From Pseudomonas abyssi (GTDB lineage Bacteria > Pseudomonadota > Gammaproteobacteria > Pseudomonadales > Pseudomonadaceae), in the NCBI RefSeq assembly GCF_002307495.1, contig NZ_NTMR01000015.1, positions 1 to 32,095 of the forward strand: a DNA stretch of 32,095 bases. Direction: 5' to 3'. The notes below the pieces were generated by a model that saw nothing but the letters and a program-made list of their open reading frames with translations, was not told the origin of the DNA and ran no database searches. Positions 15,446 to 24,531 of the stretch are shown here, one piece after another. Every line of letters starts with the position of its first letter. The stretch's first letter is position 1. Made by a program: the position numbers and the translations under genes.

Positions 15446-15874
15446 TCAGCGAACGATCATCACCGAGCGTCGAGACTGCTGCACCACGCGCAATGCGTTG
15501 GTACCCAGCAGATAGTCCTCCAGCCGCTTGCGCTTGTGTGATGCCATGACGATCAGGTCAACATCCAGCTTCTTGGCGACACGCAGAATGGCCTCGTAGG
15601 CTTTGCCGTCGGCTACGATGCGTTGGACCTTGACGCCCTTGGGCACTTGCTCTGCCACAAAGGCCTTGAGGTCACTGCTGATGGCCTTTTTCGCCTTCTC
15701 GGCGTACTCGCGCGGGAAGAACCCACCCACCAGCGGCAACCCGAAGTCTGGCAGCACGGTGACGATGTGCAGCGAGGCATCGTAGGTCTGACAAAAATTG
15801 AGCGCCGTGGGCAGTGCCTTGTCCCACGACTGTTTGTGGTTCAGATCAATTGGCAGCAGGATCTTGTTGTACAT
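15446..15874 (-). CDS. Universal stress protein (UspA family), TRAP-associated
   Basis: This 142-residue single-domain Usp starts MYNKILLPIDL, the canonical first strand. It contains DVDLIVMASHKRKRLEDYLLGTNALRVV near the C-terminus and ends with the usual last strand RRSVMIVR. The ATP-binding G-x2-G part of the signature is replaced by K/R residues, while LLGTNA is retained, so nucleotide binding may be altered. It starts two bases after the TRAP permease gene ends. Usp genes next to TRAP transporters are known (TeaD with the ectoine transporter TeaABC in Halomonas), where the Usp tunes uptake; the same role is inferred here. Confidence 0.88.
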   Translation of the reverse strand: MYNKILLPIDLNHKQSWDKALPTALNFCQTYDASLHIVTVLPDFGLPLVGGFFPREYAEKAKKAISSDLKAFVAEQVPKGVKVQRIVADGKAYEAILRVAKKLDVDLIVMASHKRKRLEDYLLGTNALRVVQQSRRSVMIVR

Positions 15875-15876
15875 GC

Positions 15877-18468
15877 TCAGGCCCTCGCGTGTGCGTCATC
15901 GGCAGGCCGCCGACGCCATTGCAGTCCGATCACCAGCAGCAGTACCGCCAGGCCGGGAATCCACATCCATTCCTTGGCCCAGCGATCAACCGGAGCCAGG
16001 ATCTCGACAATTTCCTGATCAAAGTCAAAGCCCAGGTCAGCTGCCGGGCTGCCGTAGGTCACCATGTCGACCAGGGTACGATCACCGTCTTGCATCAGCA
16101 GCAGGCCGAGTTTGTCCAGACGCTCGCTGCCGGAGCTGCCTTCGGGCACCGGTACCAGCACAAAGAAGGTGCGCGGCTGTCCGATATCGTCTACGCCGTC
16201 GACCTGGATACGCAGGTTGCTACCGGCGTCGACCCGCTCCAGTACCTGCTCAATTTGTGCTGGCGGCACGCTGCGGTAGGGGTCGTGCACCATATCCATC
16301 CAGAAACCGGGGCGGAACAGGGTAAAGGCCACCAGTAGCAACAGCAGGCTTTCATACCAACGGCTCCTGACGACCAGCCAGCCTTGGGTGGCGGCGGCAA
16401 AGATCAGCATGGCCAGCGTCGCGACGGCAAAGATCAGCAGCCCGTGCATAAAGTCCACATCGATCAGCAGCAGATCGGTGTTGAAGATGAACAGGAAGGG
16501 CAGGGCCGCTGTACGCAGGCTGTAGTAAAACGCCTGAAAACCGGTGCGGATCGGATCGCCACCCGACACCGCCGCCGCGGCAAAGGAAGCCAGACCGACG
16601 GGCGGAGTGACGTCGGCCATGATGCCGAAATAGAACACGAACAGATGCACGGCAATCAGCGGCACCAGCAGGCCGCTTTGCTGGCCCAGGGTCACGATCA
16701 CAGGCGCCAGCAGCGCCGACACGACGATGTAGTTGGCGGTGGTCGGCAGGCCCATGCCCAGAATCAGGCTGAGCACGGCGGTCAGTACCAGCATCAGCAG
16801 CAGATTGCCCATCGACAGGATCTCGACCAGATCAGCCAGGACCAGGCCCACACCGGTCTGCGAGACGGCGCCGACGATGATGCCGGCGGTCGCGGTGGCG
16901 ATGCCGATACCGATCATGTTGCGCGCGCCTGCTATCAGGCCCTGCCAAAGGTCATCCAGGCCCTTAACAGTGGCGGCGCCGGCCTCGCCCTGGCCACGGA
17001 ACAGCGCCATCAGCGGGCGCTGGGTAATGATGATGACGATCATCAGCACCGTGGCCCAAAAGGCCGACAGGCCGGGCGACAGGCGCTCTACCATCAGGCA
17101 CCAGATCAGCACGATCACCGGCAGAATAAAGTGCAGCCCGGACATCACGGTGGGCCTGGTCTGCGGCAGGCTGACCACCGGTGCTTCCGGGTCATCCATC
17201 TCCAGTTCGGGGTAGCGCGACCCTACCTTCAGCAGACCGATATAGACCGCACCGAGCGCTGCGCCGATCACCCAGCCGGCGGCGTCGCCAAGGAGCGGTT
17301 TTAGCCAGCCCAAACCGTAGTAGACCGCAAAGGAGAGCGCCATCAGCAGGATCAGCCCGGTCATAAAGCCGAGCACCTTGCGTAGCAGTGGGCGCGGCGG
17401 GTTACTGCTTTGCAGGCCCTTCATGCCCGCTTTTACCGCTTCCAGATGCACGATGTACACCAGCGCGATATAGGAAATCAGCGCGGGCAAAAAGGCATGC
17501 TTAATGACCTCAACGTAGGAAATACCCACGTACTCAACCATCAAAAAGGCGGCCGCACCCATGACCGGCGGCATGATCTGGCCGTTGACGGACGATGCGA
17601 CCTCGACCGCGCCGGCCTTCTCGGCGGAGAACCCCACGCGTTTCATCATCGGAATGGTGAAGGTGCCGGTGGTCACGGTGTTGGCGATGGACGAGCCGGA
17701 AATAAGCCCGGTCATGCCGGAGGCCACCACGGCAGCCTTGGCTGGGCCACCGCGATAGTGGCCCAATAGCGAGAACGCGACTTTGATGAAATAGTTGCCC
17801 GCGCCGGCCTTGTCGAGCAGAGAGCCGAACAGCACGAACAGGAATACGAAACTGGTAGATACGCCCAGGGCGATACCAAACACGCCCTGGGTGGTCAGCC
17901 ACTGGTGGTTGATCAGGGCTTCAAGGCTGACGCCCCGGTGCGCCAGGATACCCGGCATCCAGGGGCCAGCCATGGAATAGACGATGAATACCAGGGCCAC
18001 GATCATCAGCGGTGGCCCAAGGGCACGGCGTGTCGCCTCAAGCAATAGCACCAGCCCGATGACGGCGACGATCACATCCTGGGTGATGGGACGTCCCGGC
18101 CGAGCAGCCAGGTCGGTATAGAAAATGTACAGATAGGCCGCGCAAAACGCGGCCACCAGCGCCAGAACCCAATCAATGACGGGAATGTAATCGCGCGGTG
18201 ATCGCTTGAACGCGGGGTAGGCCATAAAGCCCAAAAAGACGGCAAATGCGAGGTGGATCGAGCGTGATTCGGTACTGTTGAATACGCCGAAGCCCACCAT
18301 GAAGGGCAAGGGCGAGGCGATCCACAACTGAAACAGCGACCAGGTCGCGGCAATACTCAGCAGCAACTTGCGGGCAGCGCCGGTTGGCTTACGTGCACCG
18401 GTATCACTGGTTGCCACCAGGTCTTCAAGTTCGGAGTTCAGATCATTGGCGTCGCTTGTTTGGCTCAT
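15877..18468 (-). CDS. TRAP transporter fused permease (DctQ-DctM), TAXI type, with C-terminal extension
   Basis: This 863-residue membrane protein combines the small (DctQ-like, N-terminal) and large (DctM-like) TRAP permease subunits. DctM landmarks are GGPAKAAVVASGMTGLISGSSIANTVTTGTFTIPMMKR and ILGMGLPTTANYIVVSALLAP. The fused form partners with TAXI-type binding proteins, and one is encoded directly upstream. After the last transporter helices (about residue 690) comes a C-terminal region like DUF3394: a helix, an extracytoplasmic segment with a PDZ-like stretch (LVDMVTYGSPAADLGFDF, from about 799) and a final helix (about 836-856). TRAP systems import organic acids or amino acids using the sodium gradient; the substrate is not apparent. 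AGGAG lies upstream of the ATG. Confidence 0.92.
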   Translation of the reverse strand: MSQTSDANDLNSELEDLVATSDTGARKPTGAARKLLLSIAATWSLFQLWIASPLPFMVGFGVFNSTESRSIHLAFAVFLGFMAYPAFKRSPRDYIPVIDWVLALVAAFCAAYLYIFYTDLAARPGRPITQDVIVAVIGLVLLLEATRRALGPPLMIVALVFIVYSMAGPWMPGILAHRGVSLEALINHQWLTTQGVFGIALGVSTSFVFLFVLFGSLLDKAGAGNYFIKVAFSLLGHYRGGPAKAAVVASGMTGLISGSSIANTVTTGTFTIPMMKRVGFSAEKAGAVEVASSVNGQIMPPVMGAAAFLMVEYVGISYVEVIKHAFLPALISYIALVYIVHLEAVKAGMKGLQSSNPPRPLLRKVLGFMTGLILLMALSFAVYYGLGWLKPLLGDAAGWVIGAALGAVYIGLLKVGSRYPELEMDDPEAPVVSLPQTRPTVMSGLHFILPVIVLIWCLMVERLSPGLSAFWATVLMIVIIITQRPLMALFRGQGEAGAATVKGLDDLWQGLIAGARNMIGIGIATATAGIIVGAVSQTGVGLVLADLVEILSMGNLLLMLVLTAVLSLILGMGLPTTANYIVVSALLAPVIVTLGQQSGLLVPLIAVHLFVFYFGIMADVTPPVGLASFAAAAVSGGDPIRTGFQAFYYSLRTAALPFLFIFNTDLLLIDVDFMHGLLIFAVATLAMLIFAAATQGWLVVRSRWYESLLLLLVAFTLFRPGFWMDMVHDPYRSVPPAQIEQVLERVDAGSNLRIQVDGVDDIGQPRTFFVLVPVPEGSSGSERLDKLGLLLMQDGDRTLVDMVTYGSPAADLGFDFDQEIVEILAPVDRWAKEWMWIPGLAVLLLVIGLQWRRRPADDAHARA

Positions 18469-18588
18469 GGCTGCGCGCTTCTCCTGATTATTGGTGTTTT
18501 ATCCTGTGGCAGCGCTGATAGTGCTGCCTGCGCATGCGTCTCTTGTGAAGCCGCGATGCAGTGCAAAAGGGGACGCTTGAGTGGAAAG

Positions 18589-18619
18589 CAAAAAAGGGGC
18601 CTGAAAGGCCCCTTTTTTG
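18589..18619 (-). terminator. Terminator between TAXI binding-protein and permease genes
   Basis: A perfect 14-bp stem (18589-18602 with 18606-18619, CAAAAAAGGGGCCT and its complement) has a 3-base loop and a six-T arm. It starts four bases after the binding-protein stop codon on the minus strand. Partial termination here would make the binding protein more abundant than the permease. It is A/T-flanked on both sides and so is potentially bidirectional. Confidence 0.88.
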
Positions 18620-18622
18620 TGA

Positions 18623-19591
18623 TTACATCCAGCCGCGTTCCTTGTAGTAGCGGATCGCGCCGTCGTGCAGCGGTGCGGACAGACCTTCCTTGATCATTTC
18701 CTCTTCCTTGAGGGTGGCGAAGGCCGGGTGCAGGCGCTTGAAGCGGTCGAAGTTTTCGAACACGGCTTTCACGGTCTGGTACACGGTTTCTTCGTCGGTG
18801 GCGGTAGAGGCAACCAGGGTGGCGCGTACGCCGAAGGTTGCGGTGTCGTTATCGTTGCCGCGGTACAGGCCGCCAGGGATGATCGCCTTGGCGTAGTAAG
18901 GACGCTCGCTGATCAGCTGATCAATTTCCGGGCCGGATACCGACACCAGGTTGGCGTCTACAGTGGTGGTCGCTTCCTGGATTGAGCCATTCGGGTGGCC
19001 GACCACATAGACCATAGCGTCAATGTTGTTGTCGCCCAGAGCCGCTGCCTGCTCGGCGGCCCCCAGCTCGGAGGCCAGCGCCAGATCATCAACAGTCCAG
19101 CCCAGCGCGCCCATGACCACGTCCATGGTGTCGCGTTGACCGGAACCCGGGTTGCCGATATTGACGCGCTTGCCCTTGAGATCGGTGACACCTGAAATGC
19201 CGGCGTCTTTGCGTGCGACCACCGTCAGCGGCTCACCGTGCAGGGCAAAGAGCGCACGCATGTCACTGTAGGCGCCATCAGCTTCAAAGCTCTGGATACC
19301 TTCGTATGCCTTGTACTGGATGTCGGACTGCACAACACCCATGTTCATCTCGCCGCCGCGAATGGCGTTGACGTTGGCGACGGAGCCGCCGCTTGAGGGC
19401 GCGTTGCAGCGAATACCGTGGTCTGCGCTGTTGCGGTTGAGCAGTCGGCAGACCGACTGACCGACAACGTAGTACACACCGGTCTGGCCACCGGTGCCGA
19501 TAGTCACGAAGGTTTCTGCGGCAACAGGCGTGGCGCTGAGGGAAGCGTATCCGATGGTGGCTGAGAACAGCAGGGCAAGGGATTTGCGCAT
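18623..19591 (-). CDS. TAXI family TRAP transporter solute-binding protein
   Basis: This 322-residue periplasmic binding protein delivers the substrate to the fused permease encoded downstream. The start is at the ATG complementary to 19589-19591, preceded by AAGGAG; upstream codons to 19732 lack any such site and would bury the signal peptide. The signal peptide is about residues 1-25 (ending TPVAA|ET). TAXI features follow: FVTIGTGGQTGVYYVVGQSVCRLLN at the mature N-terminus, CNAPSSGGSVANVNAIRGGEMNMGVVQSD and LKGKRVNIGNPGSGQRDTMDVVM. Family members bind glutamate or other carboxylates; the ligand cannot be read here. Confidence 0.93.
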   Translation of the reverse strand: MRKSLALLFSATIGYASLSATPVAAETFVTIGTGGQTGVYYVVGQSVCRLLNRNSADHGIRCNAPSSGGSVANVNAIRGGEMNMGVVQSDIQYKAYEGIQSFEADGAYSDMRALFALHGEPLTVVARKDAGISGVTDLKGKRVNIGNPGSGQRDTMDVVMGALGWTVDDLALASELGAAEQAAALGDNNIDAMVYVVGHPNGSIQEATTTVDANLVSVSGPEIDQLISERPYYAKAIIPGGLYRGNDNDTATFGVRATLVASTATDEETVYQTVKAVFENFDRFKRLHPAFATLKEEEMIKEGLSAPLHDGAIRYYKERGWM

Positions 19592-19653
19592 GTGAAATGA
19601 CTCCTTTTTCTGATTATCAATGGTCCGGCCTCTGGGCGTAGACCACGCTACAG

Positions 19654-19707
19654 GCGGATAAATTCCGCAAAGCCCCAAGCGGGACGGGAACTGACCAGCA
19701 CGTGCTG
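19654..19707. promoter_or_regulatory. Palindromic sites upstream of the TRAP binding-protein gene
   Basis: Two dyads lie in the 265-base gap: GCGGA-TAAAT-TCCGC (19654-19668) and the perfect 12-base palindrome CAGCACGTGCTG (19696-19707). They are 63-116 bases upstream of the start codon, a plausible operator position. No promoter hexamers were assigned. No regulator gene is adjacent. Confidence 0.3.
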
Positions 19708-19831
19708 ACAGATGGGCCCTGTCCTGCCGCACGGCCGAACAGGACTACTGTTCCAGTGTAGTGGATGATTTCACTGTCATTGCGACCATAACCCCAGCGT
19801 CCCGGACGGGCAAGCACGGAGGGCACTGTAG

Positions 19832-19853
19832 GCAGGCAGAGGCGCCTGCCTGC
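19832..19853 (-). terminator. Hairpin after rnt
   Basis: GCAGGCAG (19832-19839) pairs with CTGCCTGC (19846-19853) over a 6-base loop, starting three bases after the rnt stop codon on the minus strand. No U tract follows, so this is only a possible terminator. Confidence 0.45.
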
Positions 19854-19856
19854 TGG

Positions 19857-20531
19857 TCACTCGACCGGGGGCCAGCCGCCCATTTCACGCCAGCGGTTGA
19901 CGATGGTGCAAAACAGGTCGGCGGTTTTCTCCGTGTCGTAGCGCGCCGAGTGCGCTTCGCGGCCATCAAAGTCGATGCCCGCTGCGCTGCAGGCCTTGGC
20001 CAGCACGGTCTGACCATAGGCCAAACCGCCCAGTGTGGCGGTATCAAAGCAGGAGAAGGGGTGGAAGGGGTTGCGCTTGAGCTCGGTACGCGCGACCGCC
20101 GCGTTGAGAAAGCCCAGATCGAAAAACGCGTTGTGGCCAACCAGCACGGCGCGCTTGCAGCCGGCTGATTTGATGGCCTTGCGGATCTGCTTGAAGATCT
20201 CGCCAAGCGCGTGTTCCTCGCTCACCGCCTGGCGCAGGGGGTGATCAAGCTTGATGCCGGTAAATTCCAGCGCGGCCGCTTCGATGTTGGCGCCTTCAAA
20301 GGGCTCGATACGAAAGAACGTGGTCTGATCCGGGTAGACCAGGCCATCGTCATCCATATTGATGGTGGTTGCCGCAATCTCCAGCAGCGCGTCGGTGGCC
20401 GCATTGAAGCCACCGGTCTCGACATCCACCACGACCGGCAGGAAGCCCCGAAAGCGGTATGCCAGCGGCGATTTGGCCTTGCCCGAGGTCACGGGATCGC
20501 GTTCTTCATCGTCAAAGTCGAACTCGCTCAC
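19857..20531 (-). CDS. rnt: Ribonuclease T
   Basis: This DEDDh 3'-5' exoribonuclease trims tRNA and other stable RNA 3' ends in the cytoplasm. The product has 224 residues. The catalytic set is visible: Asp36 and Glu38 in VVDVETGG, Asp138 in [11 protein letters not shown], His194 and Asp199 in [14 protein letters not shown]. The start codon is GTG at 20531, with AAGGAA about seven bases upstream. It follows pyrC by 26 bases on the same strand, the order also known from other Pseudomonas, so the two are probably co-transcribed. Confidence 0.96.
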   Translation of the reverse strand: MSEFDFDDEERDPVTSGKAKSPLAYRFRGFLPVVVDVETGGFNAATDALLEIAATTINMDDDGLVYPDQTTFFRIEPFEGANIEAAALEFTGIKLDHPLRQAVSEEHALGEIFKQIRKAIKSAGCKRAVLVGHNAFFDLGFLNAAVARTELKRNPFHPFSCFDTATLGGLAYGQTVLAKACSAAGIDFDGREAHSARYDTEKTADLFCTIVNRWREMGGWPPVE

Positions 20532-20557
20532 GGTATTTCCTTAACGGTTGATAAGTA

Positions 20558-21592
20558 TCAGGCCAGACGCCAGTGGATGTGTTCGCCCGCGCGCAGCGGT
20601 ACGACGTTCTGATCACCGAACGGCAGTTCTGCCGGTACCGCCCAGCTGTCACGGAGCAGCGTGATGGTATCGGTATTGCGTGGCAGACCGTAGAAGTCAG
20701 CCCCGTGGAAACTGGCAAAACCTTCCAACTTGTCCAGCGCGCCCAGTTCATCAAAGGTCTCGGCGTACAGCTCGATCGCGGCGTGTGCCGTGTAGCAACC
20801 GGCACAACCGCAGGCGGCTTCCTTGGCATGGCGTGCGTGTGGTGCAGAGTCGGTGCCCAGGAAGAACTTGGCGGAGCCGGAAATGGCTGCGGCGCGCAGG
20901 GCCTGCTGATGCGTCTGACGCTTGAGCACCGGCAGACAGAACAGGTGAGGGCGAATCCCGCCAACCAGCATATGGTTACGGTTGAACATCAGGTGGTGGG
21001 CGGTAATGGTCGCAGCGACATTGTCGGATGCCTGCTCAACGAAGCTGACCGCATCGCCAGTGGTAATGTGCTCAAACACCACTTTCAGGGTGGGGAAGCG
21101 CTCTACCACCTTGATCAACTGCTGGTCGATAAAGGCTTTTTCCCGATCGAAGATGTCGACTTCGGCGTGGGTTACCTCGCCGTGCACCAGCAACAACATG
21201 CCTACCTCGGCCATGGCTTCGAGCGCCGGATAGATGTTCTCCAGCGCGGTGACGCCAGACTGGGAATTGGTGGTGGCGCCTGCCGGGTAGAGCTTGGCAG
21301 CGACGACCTGGCCGCTGGCCTTGGCCTGGCGCACGACCTCAGGAGAGGTCTGGTCGGTCAGGTACAGCACCATAAGCGGTTCAAACTGGGAGTCAGCTGG
21401 ACGGGCGGCAACAATGCGCTCGCGGTAACCAGCCGCCTCGGCGGCGTCGCGTACCGGCGGTACCAGATTGGGCATGATGATGGCGCGGCCAAAGCTGCGG
21501 GCGGCGTCCGGCACCGTGTGTTGCAGCATGGCGCCGTCGCGCAGGTGAATATGCCAGTCATCCGGGCGGGTGAGCGTCAGGCGGTCAGTCAT
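20558..21592 (-). CDS. pyrC: Dihydroorotase
   Basis: This enzyme catalyses the third step of pyrimidine synthesis, the reversible cyclisation of N-carbamoyl-aspartate to dihydroorotate. It is the 344-residue class II form. Zinc ligands are visible: His14 and His16 in [10 protein letters not shown], the carbamylated Lys100 in [16 protein letters not shown], His137 in LLVHGEV and His175 in VFEHITT. The catalytic Asp248 lies in [15 protein letters not shown]. Ribosome-site complementarity is weak. It is transcribed with rnt, divergently from motY. Confidence 0.97.
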   Translation of the reverse strand: MTDRLTLTRPDDWHIHLRDGAMLQHTVPDAARSFGRAIIMPNLVPPVRDAAEAAGYRERIVAARPADSQFEPLMVLYLTDQTSPEVVRQAKASGQVVAAKLYPAGATTNSQSGVTALENIYPALEAMAEVGMLLLVHGEVTHAEVDIFDREKAFIDQQLIKVVERFPTLKVVFEHITTGDAVSFVEQASDNVAATITAHHLMFNRNHMLVGGIRPHLFCLPVLKRQTHQQALRAAAISGSAKFFLGTDSAPHARHAKEAACGCAGCYTAHAAIELYAETFDELGALDKLEGFASFHGADFYGLPRNTDTITLLRDSWAVPAELPFGDQNVVPLRAGEHIHWRLA

Positions 21593-21773
21593 CGGGGAAA
21601 TCCAGTGCTTGAGAATGGCGCAATGCTACCGCAAACAGCCCTTCTTTGACACTGCGCCGCTGGTCGGCGGCTGCACGACAGCACTAAAGTTTCTGCTGCC
21701 TGTGCCGATGATCCCGGCAAGAGAGATGTGCGTCCGTGTGTCTTTGATATTCGGAACGAACGTGGAGACCCCG

Positions 21774-22622
21774 GTGACACGAGCCTACCTGACTGTTCTG
21801 CTGAGCGTGGCGCTACCGGCCCAGGCGATGACCTTCCAGACCCGCATGGAAGATGTTCGCTGGCAGGTGGAGGGGGATCAGTTTGCCTGCCGTCTGTCGC
21901 AGTCGGTGGCGGGCTACGGTGAGGCGACCTTTGTGCGTCGCGCCGGGGAGCGTCCGGCGTTTGAACTGACGGCCTGGGACAACCCGATGCGTCCGGGGCC
22001 GGCGCAGGTATTCAACGAGCCACCGCCGTGGCGTCCGGGCACGGCCGCACAGCCAGTCGGCCAGGGCGTGGTTGCCAACGGCAGTCAGGCAATGCTGCTG
22101 CCCTACGAGCAGGCAGGCCGTATGCTGGCGGGCCTGGCCTCGGGGCTGCAGCCAACCATCATGCGCAGCAGCCTGGCTGGCGGTGAATCGGTGCGGGTGG
22201 TGGTCTCCAGCGTCGGCTATCAACAGGCCTGGGTCGACTATCAGGCGTGCGTCAGCAAGCTGCTGCCGATCAGTGCGGCGCAGGCCGAGCAGAGTACCAT
22301 CAGCTTTCGCTCTGGCGGGAGTGTGCTGAGCGACGACGCCAAGAGCATGCTGGATGCCGTGTTGCAGTACATTCAGGCTGCGGATCAACTGAACGAGATT
22401 GTGCTCGATGGCCACTCCGACAATCAGGGCAACCGGCTGGATAATCGCGAGCTGTCGCGCCAGCGGGCGTTGGCGGTGCGTGACTACCTGATGGAAAAGG
22501 GCGTGGATGAGTCCCTGTTCAGCATGCGTTTTCACGGCGACCGCTATCCCATTGCCAGCAATCGCACCGCCGAAGGCCGCGCGGCTAACCGGCGTGTCAT
22601 GCTGCGCCTGCAATACAACTAG
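21774..22622 (+). CDS. motY: Flagellar motor-associated OmpA-like protein MotY
   Basis: The start is placed at GTG 21774, six bases after GGAG (21764-21767). This gives a signal peptide VTRAYLTVLLSVALPAQA and a 282-residue precursor; the frame is open back to 21570, but that part overlaps pyrC. The N-terminal domain (TFQTRMEDVRWQV...) is MotY-like. The C-terminal domain is OmpA-like peptidoglycan-binding: STISFRSGGSVLSDDAK, VLDGHSDNQGNRLDNRELSRQRALAV, FHGDRYPIASNRTAEGRAANRRVML. In Vibrio and Pseudomonas MotY forms the T ring and anchors the stator. It sits between pyrC and argG, away from other flagellar genes, as in P. aeruginosa. Confidence 0.9.
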   Translation: MTRAYLTVLLSVALPAQAMTFQTRMEDVRWQVEGDQFACRLSQSVAGYGEATFVRRAGERPAFELTAWDNPMRPGPAQVFNEPPPWRPGTAAQPVGQGVVANGSQAMLLPYEQAGRMLAGLASGLQPTIMRSSLAGGESVRVVVSSVGYQQAWVDYQACVSKLLPISAAQAEQSTISFRSGGSVLSDDAKSMLDAVLQYIQAADQLNEIVLDGHSDNQGNRLDNRELSRQRALAVRDYLMEKGVDESLFSMRFHGDRYPIASNRTAEGRAANRRVMLRLQYN

Positions 22623-22699
22623 TCCGCCCATCTGCTTGCAGACTGTCCTGTTACAGGTCTATCGCCCTGTCTCCCCTGTGATTCCCGCCTGTGTGGCGC

Positions 22700-22705
22700 T
22701 AGAAT
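22700..22705 (+). promoter_or_regulatory. Probable -10 element of argG
   Basis: TAGAAT within GGCGCTAGAATAGGCGCC, about 63 bases before the argG start. The -35 region is not convincing. A very similar core (GGCGCTACAATAGCGG) precedes the gene at 28813, which supports both as promoters. Confidence 0.35.
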
Positions 22706-22767
22706 AGGCGCCTTTCGCCCGCTCCGTTCGGGGTGGCGGTTCAGTCTTGCTTTTAAGGGAGCACGAA

Positions 22768-23985
22768 ATGGCAGAAGTCAAAAAAGTCGTCCTGGCCTAT
22801 TCCGGCGGTCTGGATACCTCGGTCATCCTCAAGTGGCTGCAGGAAACCTACGACTGTGAAGTGGTCACCTTTACCGCTGACCTGGGTCAGGGTGAAGAAG
22901 TAGAACCGGCACGCGCCAAGGCCCAGGCCATGGGCGTCAAGGAAATCTACATCGACGATCTGCGCGAAGAATTCGTGCGTGACTTTGTGTTCCCGATGTT
23001 CCGCGCCAACACCGTTTATGAAGGTGAGTACCTGCTGGGTACCTCCATCGCGCGCCCGCTGATCGCCAAGCGCCTGATCGAAATTGCCAACGAAACCGGT
23101 GGTGATGCCATCTCCCACGGCGCCACCGGCAAGGGTAATGACCAGGTTCGCTTTGAACTGGGTGCCTACGCTCTGAAGCCGGGCGTAAAAGTGATCGCTC
23201 CCTGGCGTGAATGGGACCTGCTGTCGCGCGAGAAGCTGATGGACTACGCCGAGAAGCACGGCATTCCGATTGAGCGCCACGGCAAGAAAAAGTCTCCCTA
23301 CTCGATGGACGCCAACCTGCTGCACATCTCCTACGAAGGTGGCGTGCTGGAAGATACCTGGACCGAGCATGAAGAAGACATGTGGCGCTGGACCGTTTCG
23401 CCGGAAAGCGCACCTGACCAGGCCACCTACATTGAGCTGAGCTACCGCAATGGCGACATCGTTGCCATCGACGGTAAAGAAATGACCCCGGCTGAAGTGC
23501 TGACCTACCTGAACAAGGTTGGCGGTGCCAACGGTATCGGTCGTCTGGATATCGTCGAGAACCGCTTTGTCGGCATGAAGTCCCGCGGCTGCTACGAAAC
23601 CCCCGGCGGCACCATCATGCTCAAGGGCCACCGCGCGATCGAGTCCATCACCCTGGACCGTGAAGTAGCCCACCTGAAAGACAGCCTGATGCCGAAGTAC
23701 GCCGAACTGATCTACAACGGTTTCTGGTGGAGCCCCGAGCGCGTCATGCTGCAGGAAATGATCGACGCCTCTCAGGTTAACGTGAACGGTGTTGTGCGTC
23801 TGAAACTGTACAAGGGCAACGTCATTGTGGTTGGCCGCAAGTCCGACGACTCGCTGTTCGACGCTAACATCGCGACCTTTGAAGACGACGCTGGCGCCTA
23901 CGATCAGGCCGATGCAGCTGGCTTTATCAAGCTGAATGCACTGCGCATGCGCATTGCTGCCGGCAAAGGCCGTAAGCTGCTCTAA
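22768..23985 (+). CDS. argG: Argininosuccinate synthase
   Basis: This enzyme joins citrulline and aspartate with ATP to form argininosuccinate, the penultimate step of arginine synthesis. The product has 405 residues, type I. The N-type ATP pyrophosphatase loop [16 protein letters not shown] is at about 9-24. [16 protein letters not shown] is at about 118-133, and [17 protein letters not shown] follows. The start is at ATG 22768, preceded by AAGGGAG; the in-frame Met at 22747 lies before the ribosome site and is rejected. The gene is followed by a strong terminator. Confidence 0.98.
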   Translation: MAEVKKVVLAYSGGLDTSVILKWLQETYDCEVVTFTADLGQGEEVEPARAKAQAMGVKEIYIDDLREEFVRDFVFPMFRANTVYEGEYLLGTSIARPLIAKRLIEIANETGGDAISHGATGKGNDQVRFELGAYALKPGVKVIAPWREWDLLSREKLMDYAEKHGIPIERHGKKKSPYSMDANLLHISYEGGVLEDTWTEHEEDMWRWTVSPESAPDQATYIELSYRNGDIVAIDGKEMTPAEVLTYLNKVGGANGIGRLDIVENRFVGMKSRGCYETPGGTIMLKGHRAIESITLDREVAHLKDSLMPKYAELIYNGFWWSPERVMLQEMIDASQVNVNGVVRLKLYKGNVIVVGRKSDDSLFDANIATFEDDAGAYDQADAAGFIKLNALRMRIAAGKGRKLL

Positions 23986-24004
23986 GTCAGTTAAGGCTCG
24001 ATCT

Positions 24005-24036
24005 AACGCCCGGTGAAAGCGATTTCACCGGGCGTT
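24005..24036 (+). terminator. Intrinsic terminator after argG
   Basis: A perfect 14-bp stem AACGCCCGGTGAAA (24005-24018) with its complement (24023-24036), a GCGA tetraloop, and then a T-rich tract. It begins 20 bases after the argG stop. Confidence 0.93.
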
Positions 24037-24108
24037 TTCGTTTTACAGTTGCGGGCGGAGCGGGGAAACCGGTAGCTTTGTCTGTACATCCTCGCTAGGG
24101 CGCCGATC

Positions 24109-24495
24109 ATGCGAATTCTGCACACCATGCTCCGTGTTGGAGACCTCGAAAAATCCATCGCCTTCTACACCGAAGTGCTCGGCATGACCCTGCTGCGCCG
24201 CAAGGACTACCCTGACGGCCGCTTTACCAATGCCTTTGTCGGTTATGGCAACGAGGCCGAACACGCGGTGCTGGAGCTGACCTGGAATTGGGATACCAGC
24301 AGCTATGATCTGGGCAGCGGATACGGCCACATCGCCATTGAAGTACTGGATGTGTACCGCGCCTGCGAGCAGATTCGCGCAGCCGGGGGCAAGGTCGTAC
24401 GCGAGGCTGGCCCGATGAAGCACGGCAGCCGCATCCTTGCCTTTGTCGAAGACCCGGACGGCTATCGCATCGAGCTACTGTCGGCCCGGGATTAG
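24109..24495 (+). CDS. gloA: Lactoylglutathione lyase (glyoxalase I)
   Basis: This enzyme converts the methylglyoxal-glutathione hemithioacetal to S-lactoylglutathione. The product has 128 residues. All four metal ligands are at the same positions as in E. coli GloA: His5 (MRILHTM), Glu56 (AVLELTWN), His74 (GYGHIAIEV) and Glu122 (GYRIELL). It is the short, probably nickel-dependent class: the extra loops of the zinc class are absent. No strong ribosome site is seen. An argG-gloA neighbourhood is also found in P. aeruginosa. Confidence 0.96.
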   Translation: MRILHTMLRVGDLEKSIAFYTEVLGMTLLRRKDYPDGRFTNAFVGYGNEAEHAVLELTWNWDTSSYDLGSGYGHIAIEVLDVYRACEQIRAAGGKVVREAGPMKHGSRILAFVEDPDGYRIELLSARD

Positions 24496-24531
24496 GTCGG
24501 GTTTCTGCTTCGCACGGAAGGGAGGGCAGAG

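Noticed and set aside
16384..17304. 306-codon plus-strand open frame inside the TRAP permease gene
   Set aside because: The product is rich in His, Gln and Asp, typical of the reverse complement of membrane-protein codons; the TRAP permease is certain.
20573..21649. 358-codon plus-strand open frame opposite pyrC
   Set aside because: All dihydroorotase catalytic residues are on the minus strand; the plus-strand product has no family features.
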